A stretch of DNA of 64,000 nt, taken from positions 1-64,000 of the forward strand of contig CAZSKN010000004.1 in assembly GCA_964607445.1 (NCBI GenBank), written 5' to 3'. The notes under the pieces are model-generated. The model did not search any database and was not told where the DNA came from. It was given only the letters and a program-made list of their open reading frames with translations. Of the stretch, positions 50,357 through 58,861 are shown in pieces. Position 1 is the stretch's first letter, and every line of letters starts with the position of its first letter. The DNA is from CALCKU01 sp964607445. GTDB lineage: Bacteria > Pseudomonadota > Alphaproteobacteria > Caulobacterales > Maricaulaceae. A program made the translations under genes and the position numbers.

Positions 50357-52504
50357 ATGTCTCGAAACACGCCTCCTACACTTAGACACGTCACACCCCC
50401 CTGCGTGGTCAAAAAACCCGTCACGCTCATACAGCATGGCCGAGAACGTATAGATAATTATGGATGGCTAAAAGATGAAAACTGGCAACAGGTTATGCAG
50501 TCCCCGACAAAGCTAAACCCTGACATCAAAGACCATCTTGAGCGTGAAAATGCATACGCAGCCGCCGTCATGGCAGAGTTGACCCCTCTTAAAGATAAGC
50601 TTTTTGACGAAATGAAAAATCGACAACAGGCCGTCGACAGTTCTGTTCCCAGTCCGGATGGAGAATATGCATATTTTCACCAATTTCGCGACGGCGATCA
50701 ATATGGGGTTTTCAAACAGGTAAAAATTGACCCGGTGACAAAAACGGCACTTTCCCCCCCGCGAGATATTTTAGATATTGATAAATTAGCGGCACAAAAA
50801 AGCGGATTTTTTAACCTGGGGAGCACGGCACATAGTCCTGATCATAAATGGTTGGTTTATAGCGTGGATCGAAAAGGTTCCGAAACTTTTGAAGTGTTTC
50901 TTAAACCTATGCACGGCAAGGCAAAAGCAACTGGTATCATAGATAGTGCTGGCGGGTTAGAATGGGGCCGCGATAGCCAAACCCTTTTTTGGGTTATCCG
51001 TGATGATAACCAAAGACCTTATGCGGTTTATTCCAGAGACATTCATGACCTGAACTCGACCCCGCAATTGCGTTATAAGGAAACGGACCCCGGCTATTTC
51101 GTATCCATCAGTGAAAGCGATTCTGGGGAGTTCATTCACATCAGTGCACATAACCACACCACGTCTGAACTCTGGCTCATCCCCTCTGACGCGCCAAATA
51201 CACCCCCGCAATGCGTTTCCAAACGTCAAGAGGGACGCGAATATAGCTATCACGAACAGGGGTCAAATTTCTATATTTTAACCAATGCCGACGGGGCTAC
51301 AGATTTCCAAATCATGCAGACACCGAAAACCCTTTTGACATCTCACCTGAACGACGAGGATTGGCAGTCATGCATAGCACATACGCCCGGAACTTTAATC
51401 ATAGCTATGGAAACCTACGCGCAGTTCATGGTGCGACTCGTGCGCGAAGATGCACTCCCTAAAATCATCATCCGCAATATGAAAACAGGCGCAGAACATG
51501 ACATTAAGTTCGATGAAACCGCTTACGCACTCGGACTTATGGGAGGACATGAATATGATACACCTTGGCTACGGTTTTCTTATTCTTCACCCACAACACC
51601 GCGTCAGCTATTTGACTACAATATGCAAACGGGTGAACGTATTTTGCGCAAAACCCAAATCATACCCAGCGGTCATGATCCGAAGGATTATTTAACCGAA
51701 CGCCTTATGATAACGAGCCGGGACGGCACAGATATTCCGGTCACACTTATCATGAAAGCCGATACACCCAAAAACGGTACGGCTCCGGTCTTACTCTACG
51801 GATATGGAGCCTATGGGCACACTATAGCCGCGGGTTTTAGAACCAATCTCCTGTCCTTGGTTGATCGCGGCTTTATCTATGCCATAGCCCATGTTCGTGG
51901 CGGCATGGCGAAAGGCTATCAATGGTATCTAGACGGAAAACTTTCTAAAAAAACCCATAGTTTCAATGACTTTATCGATGTCGGGCGCGCCTTATGTGCA
52001 ATAAATTATACACGTAAAGGACATATTATCGCCCATGGTGGATCTGCGGGTGGATTGCTCGTTGGGGCTAGCGTTAATCAGGCTCCAGACCTATTTGGGG
52101 GTGTAATAGCGGCAGTGCCATTTGTTGATGTTCTAAACACAATGAGTGATGAAAATTTGCCTCTGACACCGCCAGAATGGCCCGAATGGGGAAACCCAAT
52201 AACAGAGGCTTCGGCATATGACAGGATTGAAAGCTATTCTCCCTATGATCAAGTCAAAGCGCAGGCTTATCCTGCGATGTTTATCACAGCGGGATTAACA
52301 GACCCTCGTGTCACCTATTGGGAGCCCGCCAAATGGGCCGCGCAATTGCGCGAACATCAGACGGGTAACGCGCCTATATTACTTAAGACCAATATGGAAG
52401 CAGGCCATCAAGGCGAGTCTGGACGTTATGACAGCCTAAAAGAAGTGGCCCTAGAATATGCCTTCGCAATATCGATTTGTCAGACGGATATGTCCCCGGT
52501 GTAA
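50357..52504 (+). CDS. ptrB: Prolyl oligopeptidase family serine protease (protease II)
   Basis: A 715-residue S9A peptidase, oligopeptidase B type, which cuts small peptides after basic residues in the cytoplasm. The N-terminal beta-propeller is at about 75-430. The alpha/beta-hydrolase domain has Ser563 in HGGSAGGLL, Asp649 in GLTDPRV and His684 in MEAGHQGESGR. The VLLYGYGAYG oxyanion segment and EWPEWGNP are oligopeptidase B hallmarks. No signal peptide. The frame opens at ATG 50357 with a weak SD. It converges with the TPR gene, and the bidirectional terminator at 52793 serves both. Confidence 0.93.
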   Translation: MSRNTPPTLRHVTPPCVVKKPVTLIQHGRERIDNYGWLKDENWQQVMQSPTKLNPDIKDHLERENAYAAAVMAELTPLKDKLFDEMKNRQQAVDSSVPSPDGEYAYFHQFRDGDQYGVFKQVKIDPVTKTALSPPRDILDIDKLAAQKSGFFNLGSTAHSPDHKWLVYSVDRKGSETFEVFLKPMHGKAKATGIIDSAGGLEWGRDSQTLFWVIRDDNQRPYAVYSRDIHDLNSTPQLRYKETDPGYFVSISESDSGEFIHISAHNHTTSELWLIPSDAPNTPPQCVSKRQEGREYSYHEQGSNFYILTNADGATDFQIMQTPKTLLTSHLNDEDWQSCIAHTPGTLIIAMETYAQFMVRLVREDALPKIIIRNMKTGAEHDIKFDETAYALGLMGGHEYDTPWLRFSYSSPTTPRQLFDYNMQTGERILRKTQIIPSGHDPKDYLTERLMITSRDGTDIPVTLIMKADTPKNGTAPVLLYGYGAYGHTIAAGFRTNLLSLVDRGFIYAIAHVRGGMAKGYQWYLDGKLSKKTHSFNDFIDVGRALCAINYTRKGHIIAHGGSAGGLLVGASVNQAPDLFGGVIAAVPFVDVLNTMSDENLPLTPPEWPEWGNPITEASAYDRIESYSPYDQVKAQAYPAMFITAGLTDPRVTYWEPAKWAAQLREHQTGNAPILLKTNMEAGHQGESGRYDSLKEVALEYAFAISICQTDMSPV

Positions 52505-52839
52505 AACACCCAAACCACTTTACCCGCCTTGCGTGATGGGTTTCCTTAACTGGCTTTCTTGACGGGATTTTAAACCACATCCATTTGACATTCGGCGGCG
52601 TAATCGCGAGGACGCGTGTAAACACCTCGCTGTCACAGCGTGGCTATTACACCGTAACGCCTTGAGACCCAAGGCTCGCATCTACAGCCCGAAGGCTGGT
52701 TTTATTACGCGCGTTACAAGCCAGACCTAATCATACGAGCCGCTATAGTTTCAACGCACTCCTCTGTCTTAATCCAAAACAAAGAGGTCATAAAAAACCC
52801 CGGTCATGCCGGGGTTTTTACATCTTAAATCATATAATT
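52505..52839. other. Convergent intergenic region with possible structured RNA and a terminator
   Basis: A stretch of 335 bases between convergent ptrB and the TPR gene. The part from about 52594 to 52741 is unusually GC-rich for an intergenic region here and contains several perfect complementary segments: GTGTAA/TTACAC (52616-52621, 52647-52652) enclosing CGCTG/CAGCG (52628-52640), GCCTTG/CAAGGC (52659-52675), CAGCC-CGAA-GGCTG (52685-52698), GGCTCG/CGAGCC (52673-52678, 52736-52741) and GCGTAAT/ATTACGC (52598-52604, 52704-52710). It matches no RNA family I recognise and could be an ncRNA or a repeat. The terminator is listed separately. Confidence 0.4.
52793..52819. terminator. Bidirectional intrinsic terminator
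   Basis: AAAAACCCCGG, five-base loop, CCGGGGTTTTT: a strong 6-bp GC stem with A- and T-runs on either side, so it works in both directions. It lies just past the TPR gene stop on the minus strand and beyond ptrB on the plus strand. Confidence 0.93.
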
Positions 52840-54354
52840 TTATCCGTCTTCACCGACTTTGACACGGTAAATCGAGTCATATTTATCTTTAAATCGAGTG
52901 CAATTTTGATCCTCTAACTTAAACCCACCTGTAAAAATCTCAGCATCATAGGCCTGCTTAATCTTAATGTAGCACAATTCACGTTCTGTACTGAGTTCAA
53001 ACTCACACCGATTTTCGACGGCCTGCGCCTCAGCTCCGATAAAGGACACCCATTTTTTGGCATTTCGACCTTCACGTGAAGACGACGGAACTTTGTTAAA
53101 AGCTTCGATAGACCGGTTACGCTTTAAAGCCCTCGGGGTCGACTTACGTTGTTCTGCCGTTGTTGATTTACACTCAGGACGAGCTTCCTTTTGCGAACTT
53201 TCATACCGGCATGTTCCAATAAGCATCCAAGCTTTACCCGCGTCAAAACCCCGGTTAATCGCATTCGTAAACGCTTTTTCAGCCTCTTCACACTGGCCTT
53301 CATTATAGAGGGCTTCACCAAGGTCAGCATATAGCTTACCTTGGCCTGATGCCGACGCAGCGTCCCTTAAAATTGGAATGGCGCGCTTATATTCACGCGC
53401 TTGGCGGAACAAATCAGAGAGTTGCACAAGTTTTTCCGGACTTCTTTGAATACGCCGGGAATTCATTTCTTGCTCTAGAATTGTCGCGGCTTGGAACGGC
53501 ATGTCATAAAAGCTATAATATTGAACCACTTTTAAAAGGTCAGCCTCAGACGTCAACGCTCCCCCCAGATACAACATTTTATTGACTTCAAAAGCTTCTT
53601 GCTCGCGACCACCATTGGCCAACATGGAAGCCCAGGCGTCCCAAAGTGTTTTATCCTCAGGCCAACGATTGATCATCTGTTTGACGATATCGGCCTGCTT
53701 AGCGGGCTGACCCAGATTATTATAAAGGAAATTCAAAAGGTCAAAATGCTTACGCTCTTTCGGATTTGCCCCTCGGAACCATTTTTCAGCCCAAGGCAGG
53801 GCGCGTGAGTAATTATCAGATTGCACCCAAGCTTGCGTGAGCATTTCAACATATTGTGGTTTTTGTTGCCCACCGCGATTAAGATAGTTTTCCAGACGTT
53901 GTGCCCCGTCAGCATATTGCCCATTGGCAATCAAAAGTTGGGCAATATTCACGCGCAAACTATCGGTTTCATTCGGCAAAAGGCCGCCTGAATTTACAGC
54001 ATTTTCAAATGCCGATATTGCAGATTGGTATTGATTCAACTCGTAATAGGAAGCGCCCTGCATCTGATAAATCGTACCACGTTCATATGGATTAAGGCCT
54101 TGAATGCCCAAAGCTTCATTTAACTTCGATAGGGCCGCATTGTGCTGATTGCTATTAATGAGTTGCAAGGCCGCATTGACAACCTCACCCGCTTTAGACG
54201 AGAATTGACGTCCTTCAGTAGGTGGCGGCGCGTTCCGTGAGCGCTGCGCATGGGCCTGGTCTACCAATGCGATTGACATAACCCCGGTCGTCACAAGGGC
54301 TAGGGCCGTACAGGCGATGATGTTCTTTAAGGATGACGAGGATTTTTTAATCAC
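52840..54354 (-). CDS. Periplasmic TPR-repeat protein of the TonB module
   Basis: A 504-residue exported protein. The signal peptide (hydrophobic 12-30) is likely cut after AHA at residue 36. At least six tetratricopeptide-like repeats follow, including ALQLINSNQHNAALSKLNEAL, GASYYELNQYQSAISAFENAV and DLGEALYNEGQCEEAEKAF. The last 130 residues contain several cysteines and no TPR. It is the final gene of the DUF3450-ExbB-ExbD-TonB set, 104 bases after tonB. TPR proteins are common in this position in TonB2-like systems and may organise the periplasmic complex. Confidence 0.87.
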   Translation of the reverse strand: MIKKSSSSLKNIIACTALALVTTGVMSIALVDQAHAQRSRNAPPPTEGRQFSSKAGEVVNAALQLINSNQHNAALSKLNEALGIQGLNPYERGTIYQMQGASYYELNQYQSAISAFENAVNSGGLLPNETDSLRVNIAQLLIANGQYADGAQRLENYLNRGGQQKPQYVEMLTQAWVQSDNYSRALPWAEKWFRGANPKERKHFDLLNFLYNNLGQPAKQADIVKQMINRWPEDKTLWDAWASMLANGGREQEAFEVNKMLYLGGALTSEADLLKVVQYYSFYDMPFQAATILEQEMNSRRIQRSPEKLVQLSDLFRQAREYKRAIPILRDAASASGQGKLYADLGEALYNEGQCEEAEKAFTNAINRGFDAGKAWMLIGTCRYESSQKEARPECKSTTAEQRKSTPRALKRNRSIEAFNKVPSSSREGRNAKKWVSFIGAEAQAVENRCEFELSTERELCYIKIKQAYDAEIFTGGFKLEDQNCTRFKDKYDSIYRVKVGEDG

Positions 54355-54458
54355 AACTCATAACTCCAATTTAAAAGCTCCGTATATATACGGCTTACTT
54401 ATATATGACGGCTTGGGAAGGCAGTCACACCTTCCCGGATTCAGGTCTTGAAAGAGAC

Positions 54459-55088
54459 CTATTCTGGAATAATCTTTCCGCGCTCATCAGTGAGACGAAA
54501 GGTAATCTTACTTTCTACACCTGAACGCGCAACACTGCGTCCATCGAGAATTTTTGGATTATACTTCCACTTCTGAACGGATTTAATAGACGCCCGTTCA
54601 AATAGCCTTTGCGTACAAAATGTCGTAGTCACATTAAAGGGCTGACCTTCCGGACTCACATCAAAACGGACTTTACAATGACCGGACTTCTCAGCGCGCG
54701 GCGGCATTATAGGGGGTATACGCACCAAGGGCTGCGCATCACGGTCCGAAACCTGAATTTTAAAGTTCTGGCGGTCAATTTTCGGAGGTTCAAACTCTGG
54801 AATAGCCCCCTCGAGCGAAGCAATGGCCTCTGTGGGCTTTGCCGCTTGTTGACGCTCGATTTGCGGTGGTGGAGGCGGGGTGACAACTTTCTTGACTTTA
54901 TCAATTTTTGTTTCCCGAACAACCACTTTAATATCATCGACCTGCGGATTGATTTCAAAAGACGTATTGGCGATTTTTTCCTGAGGTTTAAATTCGCCTG
55001 CAATCAAGGCTTTCATAAACGCAAAGAGAAAAAATGTTACAAGAGCGGCCGGCAACATGCCAAAAATCCATCGTAATATACTTTTCAT
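54459..55088 (-). CDS. tonB: TonB energy-transducing protein
   Basis: A 209-residue TonB. It has one N-terminal transmembrane helix (about 9-31, GMLPAALVTFFLFAFMKALIAG), a proline-rich periplasmic linker (VTPPPPPQIERQ and EFEPPKIDRQ), and a C-terminal TonB domain (about 125-205) with ISPEG-like VSPEGQPFNVTTTF and SIKSVQKWKYNPKILDG, family hallmarks. It carries energy from the ExbB/ExbD motor to outer-membrane receptors. It lies 10 bases after an exbD gene. Confidence 0.93.
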   Translation of the reverse strand: MKSILRWIFGMLPAALVTFFLFAFMKALIAGEFKPQEKIANTSFEINPQVDDIKVVVRETKIDKVKKVVTPPPPPQIERQQAAKPTEAIASLEGAIPEFEPPKIDRQNFKIQVSDRDAQPLVRIPPIMPPRAEKSGHCKVRFDVSPEGQPFNVTTTFCTQRLFERASIKSVQKWKYNPKILDGRSVARSGVESKITFRLTDERGKIIPE

Positions 55089-55098
55089 AACGGCCTTC

Positions 55099-55494
55099 CT
55101 ATTCCGTGCCTACGCGTGTCTGGATACCCAGTTCTTGCATAAGCCCCTGCACTTCCATGACAGTCCCCACGGATGCGTTGATATCCCCGATGATCTCGCC
55201 TTGCGCTTTCGGATTTTCATCCCGCATAGCCAATAGAACCGGGCGCACTTCGCTGACGCTATAAGGGCGCTTATCGATCCAGACTTCATCACTGCTATTT
55301 ACCGCGATAATAATCGTCGGATCCCACTTCTGACCTGTTACGGCCTCGGGTTTAAGGGGCTCAATACCCGGTGTCTTTACAAAGACGGAGGTTACGATGA
55401 AGAAAATCAGAAGAATAAAGACAACGTCCAACATAGGCGTCATATTTAATTCGGTATCTTCTTCCTCGATAACTGTGCGACTACGTCTACCCAT
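55099..55494 (-). CDS. exbD: ExbD/TolR-family biopolymer transport protein (second copy)
   Basis: A 131-residue inner-membrane protein with one N-terminal transmembrane helix containing the conserved Asp in MTPMLDVVFILLIFFIVT (about 18-35), used for proton coupling, and a periplasmic domain. The N-terminus is acidic and unlike the first copy. A 56-base gap separates it from the first exbD. ExbB2/TtpC-type TonB systems usually contain two ExbD genes, as here. Confidence 0.93.
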   Translation of the reverse strand: MGRRSRTVIEEEDTELNMTPMLDVVFILLIFFIVTSVFVKTPGIEPLKPEAVTGQKWDPTIIIAVNSSDEVWIDKRPYSVSEVRPVLLAMRDENPKAQGEIIGDINASVGTVMEVQGLMQELGIQTRVGTE

Positions 55495-55550
55495 AATGTT
55501 ACCTTATCACAATTTTGTTTAATTTTCAATGGTCATGTGTAGCGCGACCG

Positions 55551-55952
55551 CTACACGACTTCGATTTTAGTTTGTAGACCCGCTGTATCCAACTCGTCTT
55601 TGAGTGAGACCAAAATATTATGTCTGGCATCTTTATCGATACGCAGGATAATATTCGCACCTGGCTTATCGGCCAATAAACGCTCCACGGCCAATGTCAC
55701 ACGGTCACATTCGGTCCCTCGACTATCCACTGAACACCTATCCTTATTATCCACATAAATCGTGATAGCGGGTTTAGAGGGCGCATCCGGTTGATCGGGC
55801 GGCGGCGGCGGCGGCTGTTGAAGATCAATGCCTTTTTCATCTAGAAAATTAGCCGTGACAATGAAGAAGATAAGCATGATAAACACGATATCGAGCATCG
55901 GTGTCATATCTATATCGGCATCATCTGCGCCTTTATTACGACGTCTTCTCAT
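55551..55952 (-). CDS. exbD: ExbD/TolR-family biopolymer transport protein (first copy)
   Basis: A 133-residue inner-membrane protein. It has a basic MRRRRNKGADDADID N-terminus, then MTPMLDIVFIMLIFFIVTANFL with the proton-coupling Asp, a QQPPPPPPDQPDAP proline linker and a periplasmic domain with two cysteines (CSVDSRGTECDR). Its ATG overlaps the end of the ExbB-type gene by four bases. Confidence 0.93.
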   Translation of the reverse strand: MRRRRNKGADDADIDMTPMLDIVFIMLIFFIVTANFLDEKGIDLQQPPPPPPDQPDAPSKPAITIYVDNKDRCSVDSRGTECDRVTLAVERLLADKPGANIILRIDKDARHNILVSLKDELDTAGLQTKIEVV

Positions 55953-56482
55953 GCGCCAATCTCCAATACATCCGCAAATCGACCTGTTTCTTGAATGCTT
56001 TTCTTGGGAAAATATATCGTAAAGAACAGACCCGTCAGCGCGACGAACATTCCCGCCATAGTCGGAATGGTCGCTTTAAATACACCGCCAGCCATTAGTC
56101 TTGCGCTTGATGATCCTGACAACGCCATCACATCAAACACTTCGATCATACCTGTCACCGTGCCTAATAGACCCAGCAACGGCGCAATGGCGACAAGTGT
56201 TTTAATAATCCCAACATTTTGATCGGTTTTGAATTTGACCTGCGAAATCATCTCATCTCTTACGGCATGCGCCTTCCAAGAATTATGATCTGAGCGCGCT
56301 GTCCATTCAGACGTGAACCGTTTAATCAACGAACGGTGAGCGAAAAAATAATATGCAACACGTTCAAAGATAAAGCTCCATAAAACGAAAGCTGTAATCA
56401 TAATCACGAAGAGTACGTTTCCACCGGAACCCAAGAGCTCTTGGATTCCGTTATAAGCATTTATGGGGTTTAGGAATTCCAT
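55949..56482 (-). CDS. exbB: MotA/TolQ/ExbB-family proton channel protein
   Basis: A 177-residue inner-membrane protein with three transmembrane helices (about 21-43, 100-125 and 145-165). The motif IAPLLGLLGTVTGMIEVFDVMA is the MotA_ExbB signature. It forms the proton channel with ExbD. It is the smaller, classical ExbB of the set and follows the large TtpC-like protein by 30 bases. Confidence 0.93.
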   Translation of the reverse strand: MEFLNPINAYNGIQELLGSGGNVLFVIMITAFVLWSFIFERVAYYFFAHRSLIKRFTSEWTARSDHNSWKAHAVRDEMISQVKFKTDQNVGIIKTLVAIAPLLGLLGTVTGMIEVFDVMALSGSSSARLMAGGVFKATIPTMAGMFVALTGLFFTIYFPKKSIQETGRFADVLEIGA

Positions 56483-56512
56483 TGAATTCGTCCCTTTCCT
56501 ATTCGTGCTTAA

Positions 56513-57916
56513 CTACTGCCGGCTTTCAACGTGGCGAGCCACGATACCTGCAGATTGCTCCTCAAGCGTTCCTTGAACACCTCGGGCCAAAGAGGCACAG
56601 AAACTGTGCAAGATCAGAAGAGGAATAGCTGCGATAAGACCTAACATGGTTGTTACCAAGGCTTCAGAAATACCACCCGCCATAAGCTGTGGATCGCCTG
56701 TTCCGTAAATCATCATCGCTTGGAAGGTTTTGATCATACCTGTCACCGTACCTAAAAGACCAAGCAGTGGTGCAATACCAGCGCCGAGCTTCAAGATCGT
56801 CAGACCAAATTCCAGTTTTGGAGATTCACGCAAAATAGCTTCGTCTAATTTAAGTTCGACAGTCTCGCCGTCCTTATTTTTAGCTTCATCATAAGCCATC
56901 ATTACACGGCCAAGCGGATTAGACTTTGAAGCCTGTGCTTTACGCTTCTGACCGTTAACCGATGCTGATGTCATTAATAACATAACAATACGGAACACGC
57001 CGAAAAGAACACCGAGCATAGCTAGCCATAAAATTATCAGACCAATCGTTCCGCCGTGCCCTCTTGTGAAGGTAAACGGATTACCAACCCGTTCAACAAC
57101 TGTTGGAACGCGTTCAAATGACTTAAGCAAATTACCACGTGTCGGATCGATAGGGGCATAGACCAAGCCACCTCCAGAATTCACAACATCTGACGCGGCA
57201 CCATTAATGGCTCCGCCTGGCTGCTTTGGTAATTTTGCCAAAGAAATTCCGCCGGCTTCGGACGCTGCATTATAATCGAGGAAATTTCCGCCAGCTTTTG
57301 TAAAGACCGCAAATGGCCCTACCCGCGTGACTTCCTGAGACGCCCCATCATCTACATTGGCGACAGCCGCAGAATATGTCGTAACTTGGCGTTGAGCTTT
57401 AATTTCTTGAATCATTGACTGCCAGATCGCATTCAACTCATCCGAATTGGGAAGTGCTTTGGCTTCAGCCACACGACCTAAAACTTCTGTGCGAGTCGGA
57501 TATTGAGATGTAATCAAAGAACTATCGAGTATAGCTTTAAATTCACCGGCTTTTGACCTTGCAAGTCCAAACACCTCACCAAAATCACCCTGCGCGGCTT
57601 TTAATTGCTCCTCAAGACGGTCAATGCGTCCCTGATTGGCATCAAATGTCGTTTGCACCTGACGCGCCTTGCGTTCCAGCGCAGCCAGTTCACCACGAGC
57701 TTGTGATAATAAAGACGCTTGCTGATCCCGACGCTGACGGAATTTCGCCTCGCGGTCACGGTTTTCCTGCTGTGTCTTGGCGGAGTCAGTTCTAACTTTA
57801 TCCAGCAAGCCACCAATAGAACTAATCTGGGCACTTGCCGGTGCCGCAGACATAAGAACGGCGGCACTGATAGCCATAGCCGTTGTTTTTGTGAAAAATT
57901 TCATAGTTTTACTCAT
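56513..57916 (-). CDS. TtpC-like large ExbB/TolQ protein with periplasmic coiled coil
   Basis: A 467-residue protein. The signal peptide is cut after PASA (about residue 29). Residues 35-125 are a long charged coiled coil (FRQRRDQQASLLSQARGELAALERKARQVQ). A periplasmic domain follows to 285, then transmembrane helices at about 293-318, 373-397 and 415-440 with the signature IAPLLGLLGTVTGMIKTFQAMM. This matches TtpC of Vibrio TonB2 systems, which adds a periplasmic extension to the energy-transducing motor. 16 bases separate it from the DUF3450 gene upstream. Confidence 0.9.
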   Translation of the reverse strand: MSKTMKFFTKTTAMAISAAVLMSAAPASAQISSIGGLLDKVRTDSAKTQQENRDREAKFRQRRDQQASLLSQARGELAALERKARQVQTTFDANQGRIDRLEEQLKAAQGDFGEVFGLARSKAGEFKAILDSSLITSQYPTRTEVLGRVAEAKALPNSDELNAIWQSMIQEIKAQRQVTTYSAAVANVDDGASQEVTRVGPFAVFTKAGGNFLDYNAASEAGGISLAKLPKQPGGAINGAASDVVNSGGGLVYAPIDPTRGNLLKSFERVPTVVERVGNPFTFTRGHGGTIGLIILWLAMLGVLFGVFRIVMLLMTSASVNGQKRKAQASKSNPLGRVMMAYDEAKNKDGETVELKLDEAILRESPKLEFGLTILKLGAGIAPLLGLLGTVTGMIKTFQAMMIYGTGDPQLMAGGISEALVTTMLGLIAAIPLLILHSFCASLARGVQGTLEEQSAGIVARHVESRQ

Positions 57917-57932
57917 TTTATATGCCCCCTAA

Positions 57933-58694
57933 CTAGTTTGACGCCGCGACTGGCGCGTAAACGATATCTGGAGCTGCTTCACCTTTAGCGATACGAATAG
58001 CCTGACGTAATTGTAAAGCCTGACCACCATCTACAGGGTCCCAATCCCCGGTCTCTATATTGTAACGCGCGATTTCGCTTTCATCTTTGGTCATATAAAC
58101 CAAAGCTACACGGCCAAACCGAAGGAAGTTAACGACATTACCATTTTTTGTGGGATGCGCGCCTTCGTAACTATCAAGGCCCTGTCCGTAAGACACTTCC
58201 ACCTTAAACGCATTCAACACCTGCCGATATTGTTCAGCCGGGGACACATCCGGATTCGCCAAAACGGCTTTTAAGCGCTCAACACGCTCTAGACGCTCTG
58301 GCAACAGAAATGGAATGTCTGACTTGATCGAGTCCTCGATCTCGGCAGCCATTCTTAACATCATAGGCACCATGCCTTGCTTAATGGATTCAACGGTACC
58401 TAATTGATTATTCAATGAGGTAATTTCGGCCTTTTGCGACTGCAGATAAATATCCTGCTGATCGACAAAAAGAGCAATATTATCTTTTTGCTGAAGTACA
58501 GCGCGAAATTCGCGAACGGCCTGATCCGCCTCGTCATCCAAACGCTCAACACGTTGTTGGGATGCAGCACTTGCGGCTGTCGAGGACTTCGCCGTACTTA
58601 GGGCGCTCTCAAGCTGCGCACTGGCGGGAGCTGCAAACGCTAGCCCCATTGCCGTGGCAAGCAGTAAACGCTTGGCTATTGAAAAATTCGACAT
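57933..58694 (-). CDS. Periplasmic DUF3450 coiled-coil protein (second)
   Basis: A 253-residue exported protein. The signal peptide is cut after PASA at about residue 26. A coiled coil (about 45-105, VREFRAVLQQKDNIALFVDQQDIYLQSQKAEI) is followed by the DUF3450 core FLRFGRVALVYMTKDESEIARYNIETGDWDPVDG and an LRQAIRIAKGEAAPDIVYAPV end. DUF3450 proteins regularly accompany TtpC-type TonB systems. It is paralogous to the next upstream gene, with which it shares the IxIAxGxxAP ending. Confidence 0.88.
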   Translation of the reverse strand: MSNFSIAKRLLLATAMGLAFAAPASAQLESALSTAKSSTAASAASQQRVERLDDEADQAVREFRAVLQQKDNIALFVDQQDIYLQSQKAEITSLNNQLGTVESIKQGMVPMMLRMAAEIEDSIKSDIPFLLPERLERVERLKAVLANPDVSPAEQYRQVLNAFKVEVSYGQGLDSYEGAHPTKNGNVVNFLRFGRVALVYMTKDESEIARYNIETGDWDPVDGGQALQLRQAIRIAKGEAAPDIVYAPVAASN

Positions 58695-58751
58695 GGTTTC
58701 CTTCCAAGTTAGTTCTCATTTATTTGCACCGCAGCTTATTTTACCGCGAGG

Positions 58752-58794
58752 CGTATGGGTGACGGAATTTTCCGCCGAATTTGCAACCCATACG
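58752..58794. other. Nested inverted repeat between the two DUF3450 genes
   Basis: CGTATGGGT (58752-58760) and ACCCATACG (58786-58794) form a perfect 9-bp stem, with a small inner hairpin CGGAA/TTCCG (58763-58774). It lies in the 167-base gap and has no T-run next to it, so it may stabilise or attenuate the transcript rather than terminate it fully. Confidence 0.55.
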
Positions 58795-58861
58795 GCCTGC
58801 AAAACTTTCGCACCTATTTAAAAGGCGCAAACCCCCTCTATTTCCCAAACAGAGCGGATTT

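Noticed and set aside
50188..50385. Plus-strand frame of 65 codons before ptrB
   Set aside because: It lies in the divergent promoter region and runs into ptrB in another frame, with no SD or similarity.
52505..52839. tmRNA, RNase P RNA, SRP RNA or 6S RNA in the structured intergenic stretch
   Set aside because: None of the conserved signatures I know for these RNAs could be found on either strand, so only an unclassified structured segment is reported.
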